Source of the DNA: an uncultured Lachnospiraceae bacterium | GTDB taxonomy: Bacteria > Bacillota > Clostridia > Lachnospirales > Lachnospiraceae | Reading direction: 5' to 3' | DNA length: 41,916 nucleotides | Assembly (NCBI GenBank): GCA_910585005.1 | Contig: CAJUCN010000022.1 | Span: 1-41,916, forward strand | Notes under the pieces: model-generated | Told to the model about the DNA's origin: nothing | Seen by the model: only the letters and a program-made list of their open reading frames with translations | Databases searched by the model: none | In this document: positions 24,515 to 32,270 of the stretch, in pieces | Layout: the number at the start of each line of letters is the position of its first letter | Position numbering within the stretch: position 1 is the first letter of the stretch | Made by a program: the position numbers and the translations under genes

Positions 24515-25192
24515 TTAGTCAAACATAAGCTCGTCTACCGTGACAAACTCATACCCTTCTTCCGTCAGCTTGTCAATAATTTTAAGGGCTGCCGTCACTG
24601 TAGTCTTGTATTGGTCATGCATCAAGATAATGTCATTTTCATTCACTTTGGCACAGACATTCTTTACAATACAGGAAACATCACTGCTGCACCAGTCTAA
24701 CGGGTCAATGGTCCAAAGTACCGGAAACATATTCAGCTCCTTCTCAAATTCTTTATTCCAACTTCCATAAGGAGGCCGGATATAGATCGTATCCTCCCCC
24801 GTCACTTCCTTAATCACTTCATTGGTCTTAACGATCTCTTCCTTAAATGCCTTTTCATTTCGGGAAGTAAGCTGTGTATGGTTATAGGTGTGGTTCCCGA
24901 TCAAGTGGTCGTCTTCGTAGATTTCCTTTACAATATCCGGATAAGTTTCCACATTCTTTCCCGTGATAAAAAAAGTCACCTTGACATTTCGCTCCCGTAA
25001 CCCTTTTAGCAACTGCCTGGTATAAAATGGATGGGGCCCATCATCAAAAGTGAGGGCTATTTTTTTATCACCGCTTTGAACCGACTTACCCATAGTTTCT
25101 GCAGAATTGCGGTCTACGAATCCGACCAGGCAGACGATTGCCAGAAAAATTAAGACGGTAATGCACGAAAAAATTCTTTTTTTCAGGTTCAT
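24515..25192 (-). CDS. polysaccharide deacetylase (CE4, NodB homology domain)
   Basis: 225 residues from the ATG at 25192. An upstream in-frame ATG at 25234 sits in promoter-like sequence without a ribosome site. Residues ~7-26 form a membrane anchor or signal. The NodB domain has all key motifs: TFDDGP (Asp50, Asp51), HTYNH (His101, His105) as the metal site, RPPYGSWN, LWTIDPLDW and ILMHDQ with the catalytic His. It should remove acetyl groups from N-acetylglucosamine in peptidoglycan or another wall polymer outside the cell. It lies downstream of a D,D-carboxypeptidase gene in the same direction, separated by a large inverted repeat. Confidence 0.9.
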   Translation of the reverse strand: MNLKKRIFSCITVLIFLAIVCLVGFVDRNSAETMGKSVQSGDKKIALTFDDGPHPFYTRQLLKGLRERNVKVTFFITGKNVETYPDIVKEIYEDDHLIGNHTYNHTQLTSRNEKAFKEEIVKTNEVIKEVTGEDTIYIRPPYGSWNKEFEKELNMFPVLWTIDPLDWCSSDVSCIVKNVCAKVNENDIILMHDQYKTTVTAALKIIDKLTEEGYEFVTVDELMFD

Positions 25193-25273
25193 ACAACTTT
25201 GTTCCCTGCCTGATGCTTTATATAGTATATGCATGGACAGGAAACGCTAGTACTCACTAAGTTTCCATTTAAC

Positions 25274-25348
25274 AGTTCAGCCAGACCGAAAATTATGTGG
25301 CAAATCGTGCCTGCACAAATTTGTCGTCTCATTCGGTCTGGCTGAACT
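25274..25348. repeat. large inverted repeat with perfect 17-base arms
   Basis: AGTTCAGCCAGACCGAA (25274-25290) and TTCGGTCTGGCTGAACT (25332-25348) enclose 41 bases that themselves hold a nested GTGC-ct-GCAC dyad. It lies between two minus-strand cell-wall genes. Neither side has a good T-run, so it is not a simple terminator; a small palindromic mobile repeat or an RNA structure is possible. Confidence 0.75.
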
Positions 25349-25379
25349 ATTGGTTTATCTATCGTTTCTAAGCAGAAAC

Positions 25380-26612
25380 CTATCCTTGTGCAAACTGCCT
25401 ATACAGCGCCGCATGATCTTCTATACACCGCCACACACTGCTGGCATTAACAGTGACACAAATATATTCCTTTCCGGAATGATCCACACCATAACTGGCT
25501 GCACAATTTCTTGACTGATTAACAAAACCTGTCTTCCCACAGACTACTTCCCCACCGGTATCCTTATCTTCAATCCGGCGCAGAAACCAGTTAGAAAGGT
25601 CTATTCCATCGGGATGCTGCTGGGTTTTGGAAGTCGTATAGGTATGGGCAGACAGCACCTCCCTGCAAAAATCATTTTCAATGGCCGCTTCCAAAATCAT
25701 TGCCATATCATACACAGAACAATAATGTTCCTCGTCATAGATACCTACGCAATTAGTCATATGTGCCGTGTCAGAAAGCCCCAATTGTTCCAGCTTCTCA
25801 TTCATCATCCCAACGAATGCTTCCTGATCACCTGCCACATAGGTTGCAAGAGCTACCGCTGCATCCGCCCCAGAGGGAAGAACCGTCCCGTAAAACAAAT
25901 CACGGATCGTTACCTCTTCATCCTTCTCAAAACCAGCGCTGCTACAGTCATGAATATATCCATAATCCGTAATTTCAAGCGTCATAGTAAAAGTATCATC
26001 CAACGCCTCCGGCCCGGCAAGGTGCTCCGCCGCCACTAACACGGTGAGAACCTTTGTCATGGAAGCAGGGTTGATCCTGGTCTTAGATTCCTTTCCCGCC
26101 AAAATCCGCCTGCTGTCTAAGTCAATCATCACGGCATAACCGCTGACAATCTCATCCCCCAACGTCAATGTATCTGACGTAGCTTTAGCCTCATATATCT
26201 TTTGGCTCGTCTGGCCAACCGCTTGTTCCCATTTTTCATATTCTTCCCCATGATCAGGCTGATCCTTTTCGCCGTCCTTTGCTTGTCCTGTCAGATCTGA
26301 TTCATCAGGAAGTACAATTGGTTTTATCATATTAACAACGCTTCTGTCATTTAACTCACTATCGTTCTCCTGGGCCGTGAGGGTTTCCTCCTTCCCGTCA
26401 GATAGCTTCTCTTTGCCAGCATGGACTTTATGAATCGACCCAATCCCCAGGAATGCTATCAAAAACAGCAGTGCCGCACCGGCCCCATAAGGGGCATACT
26501 TTCTGATCTGCTCACGGCGCTCCATCTGTCTTTGCTTTTCTGCCTGCATTTCTTTTATTCTCTGCAAACGCCGCATTCTCGCGGCATCTTCCACGTTCTC
26601 CTTTATATCCAC
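25380..26612 (-). CDS. D-alanyl-D-alanine carboxypeptidase (serine-type, PBP5-like)
   Basis: 410 residues from a GTG at 26612, which follows AAAGGAG. A charged cytoplasmic segment (1-40) precedes one membrane helix (~41-60), so the protein is a type II membrane protein rather than having a cleaved signal. The low-complexity acidic linker runs to ~140. The peptidase S11 domain has the SxxK motif SMTK (Ser184, Lys187), PSGADAA (~247) in place of the SxN motif, and GKTG (~360). It trims the terminal D-Ala of peptidoglycan stem peptides. The PBP5 C-terminal beta domain and amphipathic anchor are absent, consistent with N-terminal anchoring. The next gene downstream encodes a polysaccharide deacetylase. 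Confidence 0.88.
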   Translation of the reverse strand: MDIKENVEDAARMRRLQRIKEMQAEKQRQMERREQIRKYAPYGAGAALLFLIAFLGIGSIHKVHAGKEKLSDGKEETLTAQENDSELNDRSVVNMIKPIVLPDESDLTGQAKDGEKDQPDHGEEYEKWEQAVGQTSQKIYEAKATSDTLTLGDEIVSGYAVMIDLDSRRILAGKESKTRINPASMTKVLTVLVAAEHLAGPEALDDTFTMTLEITDYGYIHDCSSAGFEKDEEVTIRDLFYGTVLPSGADAAVALATYVAGDQEAFVGMMNEKLEQLGLSDTAHMTNCVGIYDEEHYCSVYDMAMILEAAIENDFCREVLSAHTYTTSKTQQHPDGIDLSNWFLRRIEDKDTGGEVVCGKTGFVNQSRNCAASYGVDHSGKEYICVTVNASSVWRCIEDHAALYRQFAQG

Positions 26613-26632
26613 TAAAAAAACTCCTTTATCAA

Positions 26633-26655
26633 AACAGCATTCCCACTATGCTGTT
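26633..26655 (-). terminator. terminator of the nagBA transcript
   Basis: A perfect 8-base stem, AACAGCAT with ATGCTGTT (26633-26640 and 26648-26655), is followed on the minus strand by TTTTGA. It lies about 80 bases after the nagA stop and just upstream of the carboxypeptidase ribosome site. Confidence 0.65.
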
Positions 26656-26733
26656 ATTCTTTTTGACTACTACCATATATACGCACTTTTGCGGATTTCT
26701 CTTTAGTATAGTCTAAAAGAAACTGCTGTTCAA

Positions 26734-27876
26734 TCATTTTTCAAGAAGTTTTCCATCAAAAATTACTTGCCGCAGTACAAGTCCGTCTTTCGTAAGCAAA
26801 ACCACATCCGCCTTTTTACCTACAGAAATACTCCCATGCTGATCATAAATGCCAACACTTTTGGCAGGATTTACCGCGGCACATTTTACAGCCGACTCTA
26901 GCGGAATTCCCATCTTGAGTACGGCTGTCCGCATACAATCCAAAAGATTGGTCACGGAACCGGCAATCGTCCCATCCTCCAAAGCTGCAAGATTCCCTGT
27001 CACCTTCACATACTGGCCGCCCAAAGTATAATCTCCATCCTCTAACCCTGTCGCCCGCATGCTGTCGCTGATCAGAATAATACGGTCATCCCCAAAAACC
27101 TTAAAAGTAGTCCGAACCGCTGCCGGATGGATGTGTACCCCATCACAGATTAGTTCCACCTCCACTTTTTCTTTATCCGCAGCCGCACCGATCAATCCCG
27201 GCGCTCTGTGGGTGTAAGGGTTCATGGCATTGTAAAGGTGGGTCACATGGCTTGCCCCCTTCTCAAAAGCCATAATTGCAGTGTCATAATCTGTCGCTGT
27301 ATGCGCCAGAGAAAGCACTACCTGGTCACGCCTTTTCTCGATCAATTCCATAGCTCCTTCCCGCTCCGGCGCTATGGCAAGTAGTTTTACGATATTTCCT
27401 GAAGCTTTATTCAGCCTGTCAAACATTTCAATATCGGGATCGTGAATATATTCCCCGTTTTGTGCACCCTTTTTCGCAGGAGCCACAAATGGGCCTTCCA
27501 TGTTGATTCCCTGAAAACGGGCCTTATTTTCCTGCCTGCCTTCTGCTTGATATGCTTTTGCCGTTTCACATATACCAAGCAGCATCTCCTCCGAAAGCGT
27601 CATGGTTGCCGGCACAATATTAGTAACCCCTACCGATGCTTCATAGCAAGCCATAGAGTCAATCGCTTCCCGTGTTCCATCGCAAAAGTCATAACTCATG
27701 CATCCGTGAAAATGAATATCTGTAAGCCCCGGTATCGCCACACAGCCGGAAGCGTCAATCACTTGTCCATCACGGACTTCTTCTGCCGAACTGACGAAAC
27801 GGTCCCCTTCCACATAAATGTCTTTTTCAAGGAAAATCCCGTCTTCTGTATACACACTGGCATTTTTAATGATCAT
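26734..27876 (-). CDS. nagA: N-acetylglucosamine-6-phosphate deacetylase
   Basis: 380 residues from the ATG at 27876, behind an AAAGGAGAAGGG stretch; the in-frame extension to 27906 is not needed. NagA removes the acetyl group of GlcNAc-6-P to give glucosamine-6-P. The amidohydrolase landmarks are present in order: GLTDIHFHGCMSYDF, MEGPFVAPAKKGAQ with the metal-binding Glu, SLAHTATDY, HLYNAMNPYTHRAPG, ELICDGVHIHP and the catalytic Asp in LISDSMRATG. The C-terminal GKKADVVLL motif closes the beta-sandwich. It follows nagB by about 107 bases and shares its transcript; a terminator follows. Confidence 0.95.
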   Translation of the reverse strand: MIIKNASVYTEDGIFLEKDIYVEGDRFVSSAEEVRDGQVIDASGCVAIPGLTDIHFHGCMSYDFCDGTREAIDSMACYEASVGVTNIVPATMTLSEEMLLGICETAKAYQAEGRQENKARFQGINMEGPFVAPAKKGAQNGEYIHDPDIEMFDRLNKASGNIVKLLAIAPEREGAMELIEKRRDQVVLSLAHTATDYDTAIMAFEKGASHVTHLYNAMNPYTHRAPGLIGAAADKEKVEVELICDGVHIHPAAVRTTFKVFGDDRIILISDSMRATGLEDGDYTLGGQYVKVTGNLAALEDGTIAGSVTNLLDCMRTAVLKMGIPLESAVKCAAVNPAKSVGIYDQHGSISVGKKADVVLLTKDGLVLRQVIFDGKLLEK

Positions 27877-27983
27877 GAAAACCCTTCTCCTTTCTCCGCC
27901 ACACACAGGCAGGTCAGCGGTCAGTGCCCAGGCAGTAAATTACCGGCCCCGAAACATGACTCTTGACCCACCCCAAAATAACT

Positions 27984-28712
27984 TTATATAATCTCTGACA
28001 ACGCCGCCTCATCTGCCACAAGCGTTACATCACTGTGCAATTGCAGAACGGAAGCCTGAACCTTTGGCGTAATAGCGCCAAAAAATGCTTCTTTTACTAT
28101 CGCCGCTTTATCTTTCCCGCTGACTACGATCAATATTTTCTTCGCCTGCATAATCGTCTGGATTCCCATAGTATAGGCCTGACGGGGTACCTCATCAATA
28201 GATGCAAAAAATCTCTTGTTTGCTTCTACAGTAGTTTCTGTCAAATCAACACAATGAGTCCTTGCCTTAAAAATATCACTTGGCTCATTAAACCCAATAT
28301 GCCCGTTATGCCCCAGGCCAAGGAGCTGCAAATCTACACCGCCCACACTGTCTATTACCCTGTTATATTCCTCACATGCTTTAGCGCTGTCAGGTTCTGT
28401 GCCGTCCGGCAAAAAAGTACGCTTGGGATCAATATTTACTTTGCTGAACAAATGCTCATTCATAAAGTAATAATAGCTTTGGTCATTGTCCCTTGTCAGT
28501 CCCTTATACTCATCCAGGTTCACTGTCGTTATTCCCGAAAAGTCAAGATCACCCTTTTGGTACCGCTCAACTAGTTCCGCATAGGTTCCTATGGGCGTAG
28601 AACCAGTAGCAAGCCCCAATACGCAATTCGGCTTCATGATCACCTGTGCAGATATCACATTAGCCGCCCTCCTGCTCATCTCCTGATAATCCCTGGCTTT
28701 GATAATCTTCAT
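27984..28712 (-). CDS. nagB: glucosamine-6-phosphate deaminase
   Basis: 242 residues, the short Gram-positive form. NagB converts glucosamine-6-P to fructose-6-P and ammonia and so links amino sugars to glycolysis. LGLATGSTPIGTYAELV (~33-49) is the phosphate-binding loop, TVNLDEYKGL contains the catalytic Asp, and LGLGHNGHIGFNEPSD (~130-145) carries the ring-opening His. A GGAGG site precedes the ATG. It is first in the nagBA transcript, with its own promoter (28757-28785) directly after the terminator of the PTS gene, so its expression can differ from that of the transporter. Confidence 0.96.
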   Translation of the reverse strand: MKIIKARDYQEMSRRAANVISAQVIMKPNCVLGLATGSTPIGTYAELVERYQKGDLDFSGITTVNLDEYKGLTRDNDQSYYYFMNEHLFSKVNIDPKRTFLPDGTEPDSAKACEEYNRVIDSVGGVDLQLLGLGHNGHIGFNEPSDIFKARTHCVDLTETTVEANKRFFASIDEVPRQAYTMGIQTIMQAKKILIVVSGKDKAAIVKEAFFGAITPKVQASVLQLHSDVTLVADEAALSEII

Positions 28713-28756
28713 TGTTTCCTCCTTTAATATTCACATTGTTTGTTCTAATTGATTGA

Positions 28757-28785
28757 ATTATACTATATCTCTTTACTTATGAAAA
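28757..28785 (-). promoter_or_regulatory. nagBA promoter
   Basis: On the minus strand TTTTCA (28780-28785) and TATAAT (28757-28762) are 17 bases apart. The -35 reuses the T-run of the upstream PTS terminator. Confidence 0.55.
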
Positions 28786-28812
28786 GAGCGAAGACCCGAA
28801 GGCCTCCGCTCT
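28785..28812 (-). terminator. terminator of the PTS operon
   Basis: On the minus strand AGAGCG-AG-CC, TTCG tetraloop, GG-CT-CGCTCT, followed by TTTTCA. The UUCG loop and long stem make this the strongest terminator in the window. Confidence 0.85.
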
Positions 28813-28848
28813 GCTAGGGGTTTCGGTATTATTATGTATCTATAATAC

Positions 28849-30318
28849 CTATATCATTTTTTTCATTTCGTCAGCTACAAACTGTACCTTCGTCCCTACG
28901 ATAACCTGGACAGCAGTCTTGCTGGGTCTCATCACACCGGCAACACCAGCGGATTTGATCTTCTTCTCGTCAACCTTTGTATAATCCTTAACTTCCAGAC
29001 GAAGCCTGGTAATACAGTTGTCAAGAGATGTGATATTGCCTTTTCCGCCAAGTCCTTCCAGAATAATAGAAGCTACCTGTGTATAATTGTCATTGGAAAG
29101 GACAACTTTCTTTTCTGCTTCCACATCGTCATCTTCCCTGCCAGGCGTCTTTAAATCAAATTTCACAATTGCGAAACGGAACACCAGATAAAATACTGCA
29201 AATGCTGCAATACCCAAAGGAATGATCATCCATGTCTTCTCTGCTGCCGGCAGTGATGCTGAAAATACAAGGTCTGTTGCGCCTGCAGAAAAACTGAAAC
29301 CTGCACGGAAACCAACCAATGTTGTGATCACTGTGAAGATACCATATAACAATGCATAGATCAGATAAAGCAACGGAGCAAGGAACATGAAACCAAATTC
29401 AAAAGGCTCTGTAACACCGCAGACAAACGCACAAACTGCTGCAGAAGCTACCAAACCGATTGCCACTTTCCTCTTGCCGTCTTTTGCTGTCTGGATCATA
29501 GCAAGAGCAGCGCCAGGAATACCAAACATCATACAAGGGAAGAAACCTGACATGTACATACCAAGGCTCCATGTAACATCAGCACTTGTTTCGCCTGCCC
29601 AGAAATGTGTCAGATCCCCAAGGCCAATGGTATCAAACCAGAATACATTGTTCAATGCATGATGCAGTCCTGTCGGAATCAGCAATCTGTTTAAGAATGC
29701 GTAAATACCTGCGCCTACTGCGCCAAGACCAACAACTCCTTCACCGATTGCAATCAGAGCGCCGAATACGATGGGCCATACAAACAACAAGATAGCTGCC
29801 ACTACGATAGATACCACACCGGAAATGATCGCCACACAACGCTTGCCGCTGAAGAATGACAGCCAATCTGGCAATTTCGTTGCTTTAAATTTATTGTAGC
29901 ATGTCGCTCCAATAATACCTGCAAGAATACCGATAAAAGGATTGGCAATTTTGTTAAAAGCAAGTGTCTTATTAGCGTTTTCTGCTATGGAAGGCATCAA
30001 TGTGGAAACCGTGCCTATGGAAAGCAGATTGGTAATCATCAGCCATGATGCAAATGCAGCAAGACCTGCAGTACCATCCGTGTCATCCGCCATACCAATA
30101 CCTACACCGATGACAAACAACAGCGCCATATTATCGATCAGCGCGCCGCCTGCCTTAACCAGGAAAAAGCCGAGCATCTCCAAAAATCCGGTTACTTCTC
30201 CGCCCTGCATCGTTGATGGGCACAGTGCATATCCAATTCCCATTAAAATACCACAGATAGGCAGACATGCCACAGGCAGCATCAATGATTTGCCTAGTTT
30301 TTGTAAAAATTTCATCAT
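28849..30318 (-). CDS. PTS transporter subunit EIIBC, N-acetylglucosamine/glucose type
   Basis: 489 residues. The IIC domain (1-~385) has about ten membrane helices with typical motifs: MLPVACLPICGILMGIG, GTAGLAAFASWLMI, LLIPTGLHHALNNVFWF, GVTEPFEFGFMFLAP. The IIB domain (~410-489) has the phosphorylatable Cys435 in NCITRLRLEV. There is no fused IIA; the adjacent gene supplies it. GVTEPFEF and GLHHALNN fit the glucose/GlcNAc superfamily, and the nagBA neighbours point to N-acetylglucosamine (NagE-like) or glucosamine. It imports and phosphorylates the sugar at the expense of PEP. A GGGGG stretch precedes the tandem ATG start. It is the third gene after the antiterminator and EIIA. Confidence 0.93.
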   Translation of the reverse strand: MMKFLQKLGKSLMLPVACLPICGILMGIGYALCPSTMQGGEVTGFLEMLGFFLVKAGGALIDNMALLFVIGVGIGMADDTDGTAGLAAFASWLMITNLLSIGTVSTLMPSIAENANKTLAFNKIANPFIGILAGIIGATCYNKFKATKLPDWLSFFSGKRCVAIISGVVSIVVAAILLFVWPIVFGALIAIGEGVVGLGAVGAGIYAFLNRLLIPTGLHHALNNVFWFDTIGLGDLTHFWAGETSADVTWSLGMYMSGFFPCMMFGIPGAALAMIQTAKDGKRKVAIGLVASAAVCAFVCGVTEPFEFGFMFLAPLLYLIYALLYGIFTVITTLVGFRAGFSFSAGATDLVFSASLPAAEKTWMIIPLGIAAFAVFYLVFRFAIVKFDLKTPGREDDDVEAEKKVVLSNDNYTQVASIILEGLGGKGNITSLDNCITRLRLEVKDYTKVDEKKIKSAGVAGVMRPSKTAVQVIVGTKVQFVADEMKKMI

Positions 30319-30390
30319 AAATAATTACCCCCTTGTCATTATTTTTAGTTCCGCCCTAGCCACAGAACTATTGCTTTTGTTCTATATTCT

Positions 30391-30406
30391 ATGGGCAAAT
30401 GCCCAT
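30391..30406. repeat. short palindrome between EIIA and EIIBC genes
   Basis: ATGGGC-aaat-GCCCAT is a perfect 6-base dyad in the 107-base gap. No T-run follows on the minus strand, so it may be an mRNA processing or stability hairpin rather than a terminator. Confidence 0.4.
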
Positions 30407-30425
30407 GAACATCATAGGTAAAAAA

Positions 30426-30914
30426 TTATTTCTGCAAACTTATCATCTCATCCCCTTGGGACACCTCCCCAGGTTCCGATAGATGAACCTCCGAAAAATC
30501 ATCCGAATTGCAGATAACCACTGGCGTGATAGTGTCATACCCTTCCGCCTTAATTTGCTCAATATCTGCTTCTAACAGCAAATCTCCCTTGGATACTTTT
30601 TGTCCTTCCTGTGCGTGGATCGTAAAATGTTTTCCATCCAGCTTTACCGTATCCAGCCCAACATGAATCAAGATCTCCACTCCGTCTTCCGTTGTGAGCG
30701 TTGCTGCATGGCCGGTGGGAAATACCGTGCTCACCGTTCCATCCGCCGGTGCACAGATCCGGCCGCTTGAGGGAATGACAGCCGCCCCTTTTCCCAATAT
30801 CTCATCACTGAATGTTGGATCGCTTACTTCTTTGATGCTTACCAACGTTCCCGAAACTGGCGCGCCAATCTTGATTCCACTATCCTTTGCAAATAAATTT
30901 TGAAAAAACTTCAT
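30426..30914 (-). CDS. PTS sugar transporter subunit EIIA (glucose type)
   Basis: 162 residues from the ATG at 30914, with a GGGGA site; its A overlaps the stop of the antiterminator gene (TAATG). It is the EIIA-Glc fold: IGAPVSGTLVSIKEVSDPTFSDEILGKG, then PTGHAATL (His69) and the phosphorylated His84 in ILIHVGLDTVKL. It relays phosphate from HPr to the IIB cysteine of the neighbouring transporter, and EIIA-Glc type proteins are also regulatory. As a stand-alone subunit it could serve other PTS permeases as well. Confidence 0.93.
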   Translation of the reverse strand: MKFFQNLFAKDSGIKIGAPVSGTLVSIKEVSDPTFSDEILGKGAAVIPSSGRICAPADGTVSTVFPTGHAATLTTEDGVEILIHVGLDTVKLDGKHFTIHAQEGQKVSKGDLLLEADIEQIKAEGYDTITPVVICNSDDFSEVHLSEPGEVSQGDEMISLQK

Positions 30915-31771
30915 TATCTTCCCCTTTCTGCATAACACGCATACAAATCCTTCATGCGTTTAATATTGAGCACAAGATAGATCTTTTCTTCTTCTGTCAT
31001 ATTACAGTGGTATTCGGTTTCAATGTATTCACTGACCCCATCTATGATCTGGCACTCTCTGCTGTAATTCTCTCTCACAAAGCGATACAGCAGATCATCT
31101 TTAAGCCCGCTGATCGGCTCTTCTGAAACAAGCCTGTTAGAGAGTTGTTTCAATTCCGAGATCAAACGGTCTTTGGGATACCTCTTTCCCTCCGGCACAT
31201 GGATATCCCGTTCGATGATCTCCATCATCTCACGCATCATTTTGATCATGATAAAGGTAGTGCCCATGGCGGAATTCATCTCCCCATTCACCAGGTGGAG
31301 AGCAATAGATGCTGCCTCATCCTCCTGCAGACGGCATCCTGTCCGCTCTTCAATCAGTTCAAGCGCATACCTTCCCACTGAATACTCCAAAGGGTAAAAC
31401 AGTTTCACCTCATCATACAGGATATTGTTAAAATTCAACCCTTCCTTATGCTTATTCAAGACGAAACCGATATGATCCGTCAAAGTCAGGTACACATTCT
31501 GTCCAAGCATAATGCCAAGACTTTCTTTCGCATAAGATATAATGTCCGTTGATAGCCGGATATATTCAAGCGGCAACGATGCAAGCAGATTTTTGAACTG
31601 CTCCTTATCTGCCATGTTTTCCAGCCTGAAGATCTTCTCTACTGCATCATCATCAACCTCATCACCCTGGCTTTTCCCAAAACCGATTCCTCTTCCCATG
31701 GCAATAAGTTCAATGCCCTGGCTATCCTTTGACGAAATAATATTGTTATTGATTACTTTTTCGATACGCAA
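30914..31771 (-). CDS. BglG/LicT-family PRD transcription antiterminator
   Basis: 285 residues if the TTG at 31771 is the start; it has a GAGG site eight bases upstream and gives LRIEKVINNNIISSKD, aligning with the MKIAKVINNNV start of LicT. Upstream ATGs lack proper sites. Residues 1-~60 form the RNA-binding CAT domain (ELIAMGRGIGFGKSQGDEV). PRD1 (~65-170) and PRD2 (~175-280) follow with regulatory histidines in LTDHIGFVLNKH and ASIALHLVNGE. In this family PTS-dependent phosphorylation decides whether the dimer binds its RNA target and blocks a terminator. A matching RAT and terminator lie in its own leader, so the operon (antiterminator, EIIA, EIIBC) is self-controlled. Confidence 0.9.
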   Translation of the reverse strand: MRIEKVINNNIISSKDSQGIELIAMGRGIGFGKSQGDEVDDDAVEKIFRLENMADKEQFKNLLASLPLEYIRLSTDIISYAKESLGIMLGQNVYLTLTDHIGFVLNKHKEGLNFNNILYDEVKLFYPLEYSVGRYALELIEERTGCRLQEDEAASIALHLVNGEMNSAMGTTFIMIKMMREMMEIIERDIHVPEGKRYPKDRLISELKQLSNRLVSEEPISGLKDDLLYRFVRENYSRECQIIDGVSEYIETEYHCNMTEEEKIYLVLNIKRMKDLYACYAERGR

Positions 31772-31833
31772 TTTTAAATCCTCATTATCACCACACAAGT
31801 TCATCCTTTTCGTCCAAAGGCTTTTTACGAAAA

Positions 31834-31886
31834 AAAACCAAATCTTACAAACCAACCGCTAAGGTCAATTCATAAAATTTGGTTTT
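31834..31886 (-). terminator. leader terminator controlled by antitermination
   Basis: On the minus strand AAAACCAAAT (31877-31886) can pair with ATTTGGTTTT (31834-31843), followed by more T. The 5' arm overlaps the 3' end of the RAT sequence, so the two structures are mutually exclusive. Confidence 0.85.
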
Positions 31887-31910
31887 GCCCGCTTTGTGCA
31901 GTAACAACCC
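31881..31910 (-). promoter_or_regulatory. ribonucleic antiterminator (RAT) target of the LicT-like protein
   Basis: On the minus strand the segment starts GGGTTGTTACTGC and ends AAAGCGGGCAAAACC. It closely matches the LicT/SacY RAT consensus, which has GGATTGTTACTG followed by AAAGCAGGCAAAACC. It sits right after the promoter and overlaps the terminator stem. Confidence 0.88.
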
Positions 31911-31943
31911 AAAAAATTAATTAATTTTTTATTAATTATTTAG

Positions 31944-31972
31944 ATTATAGCAATCTGCACAACAAAAGTCAA
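31944..31972 (-). promoter_or_regulatory. promoter of the PTS operon
   Basis: On the minus strand TTGACT (31967-31972) and TATAAT (31944-31949) are exactly 17 bases apart. The transcript starts about 30 bases before the RAT. Apart from the operon leader nothing else is apparent in 31772-32075, except a 7-base hairpin ATGTTTT/AAAACAT (32056-32074) after the DUF4250 stop. Confidence 0.85.
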
Positions 31973-32075
31973 TATCATAAAAATACTTTTTCATCAAACT
32001 GTCGATTCTGCACATAACCAAAGGAACAATTTTATGCATTTCGTTTATTTTCTCTATGTTTTATCACAAAACATT

Positions 32076-32252
32076 TTACTCAAACCTATTTTGAGCATCA
32101 TTGTAAACATAACCAATGCCTTTTAATTTTTCCTCAATTTCCTTCCTGTCCACACAAAGGTCATCGCACATGGAATCCAGACTGGAATAAAAATCACGGA
32201 GCTTTAAGTTTACATAACTGAGCAACATGTTAGGATCTCCAGGCAGCTTCAT
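32076..32252 (-). CDS. DUF4250 domain-containing small protein
   Basis: 58 residues with a GAAAGGAG site before the ATG at 32252, 18 bases after the clpB stop codon. The sequence MKLPGDPNMLLSYVNLKLRD ... EIEEKLKGIGYVY follows the DUF4250 pattern (LP-x-DP-x-MLLS-x-VN-x-KLRD, then a helix ending in GY-x-Y). The function of the family is unknown; it is widespread in Clostridia and other Firmicutes. It is probably cotranscribed with clpB and would then be heat-shock inducible through the CIRCE element. Confidence 0.85.
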   Translation of the reverse strand: MKLPGDPNMLLSYVNLKLRDFYSSLDSMCDDLCVDRKEIEEKLKGIGYVYNDAQNRFE

Positions 32253-32270
32253 CTCTCTCTCCTTTCCTGA

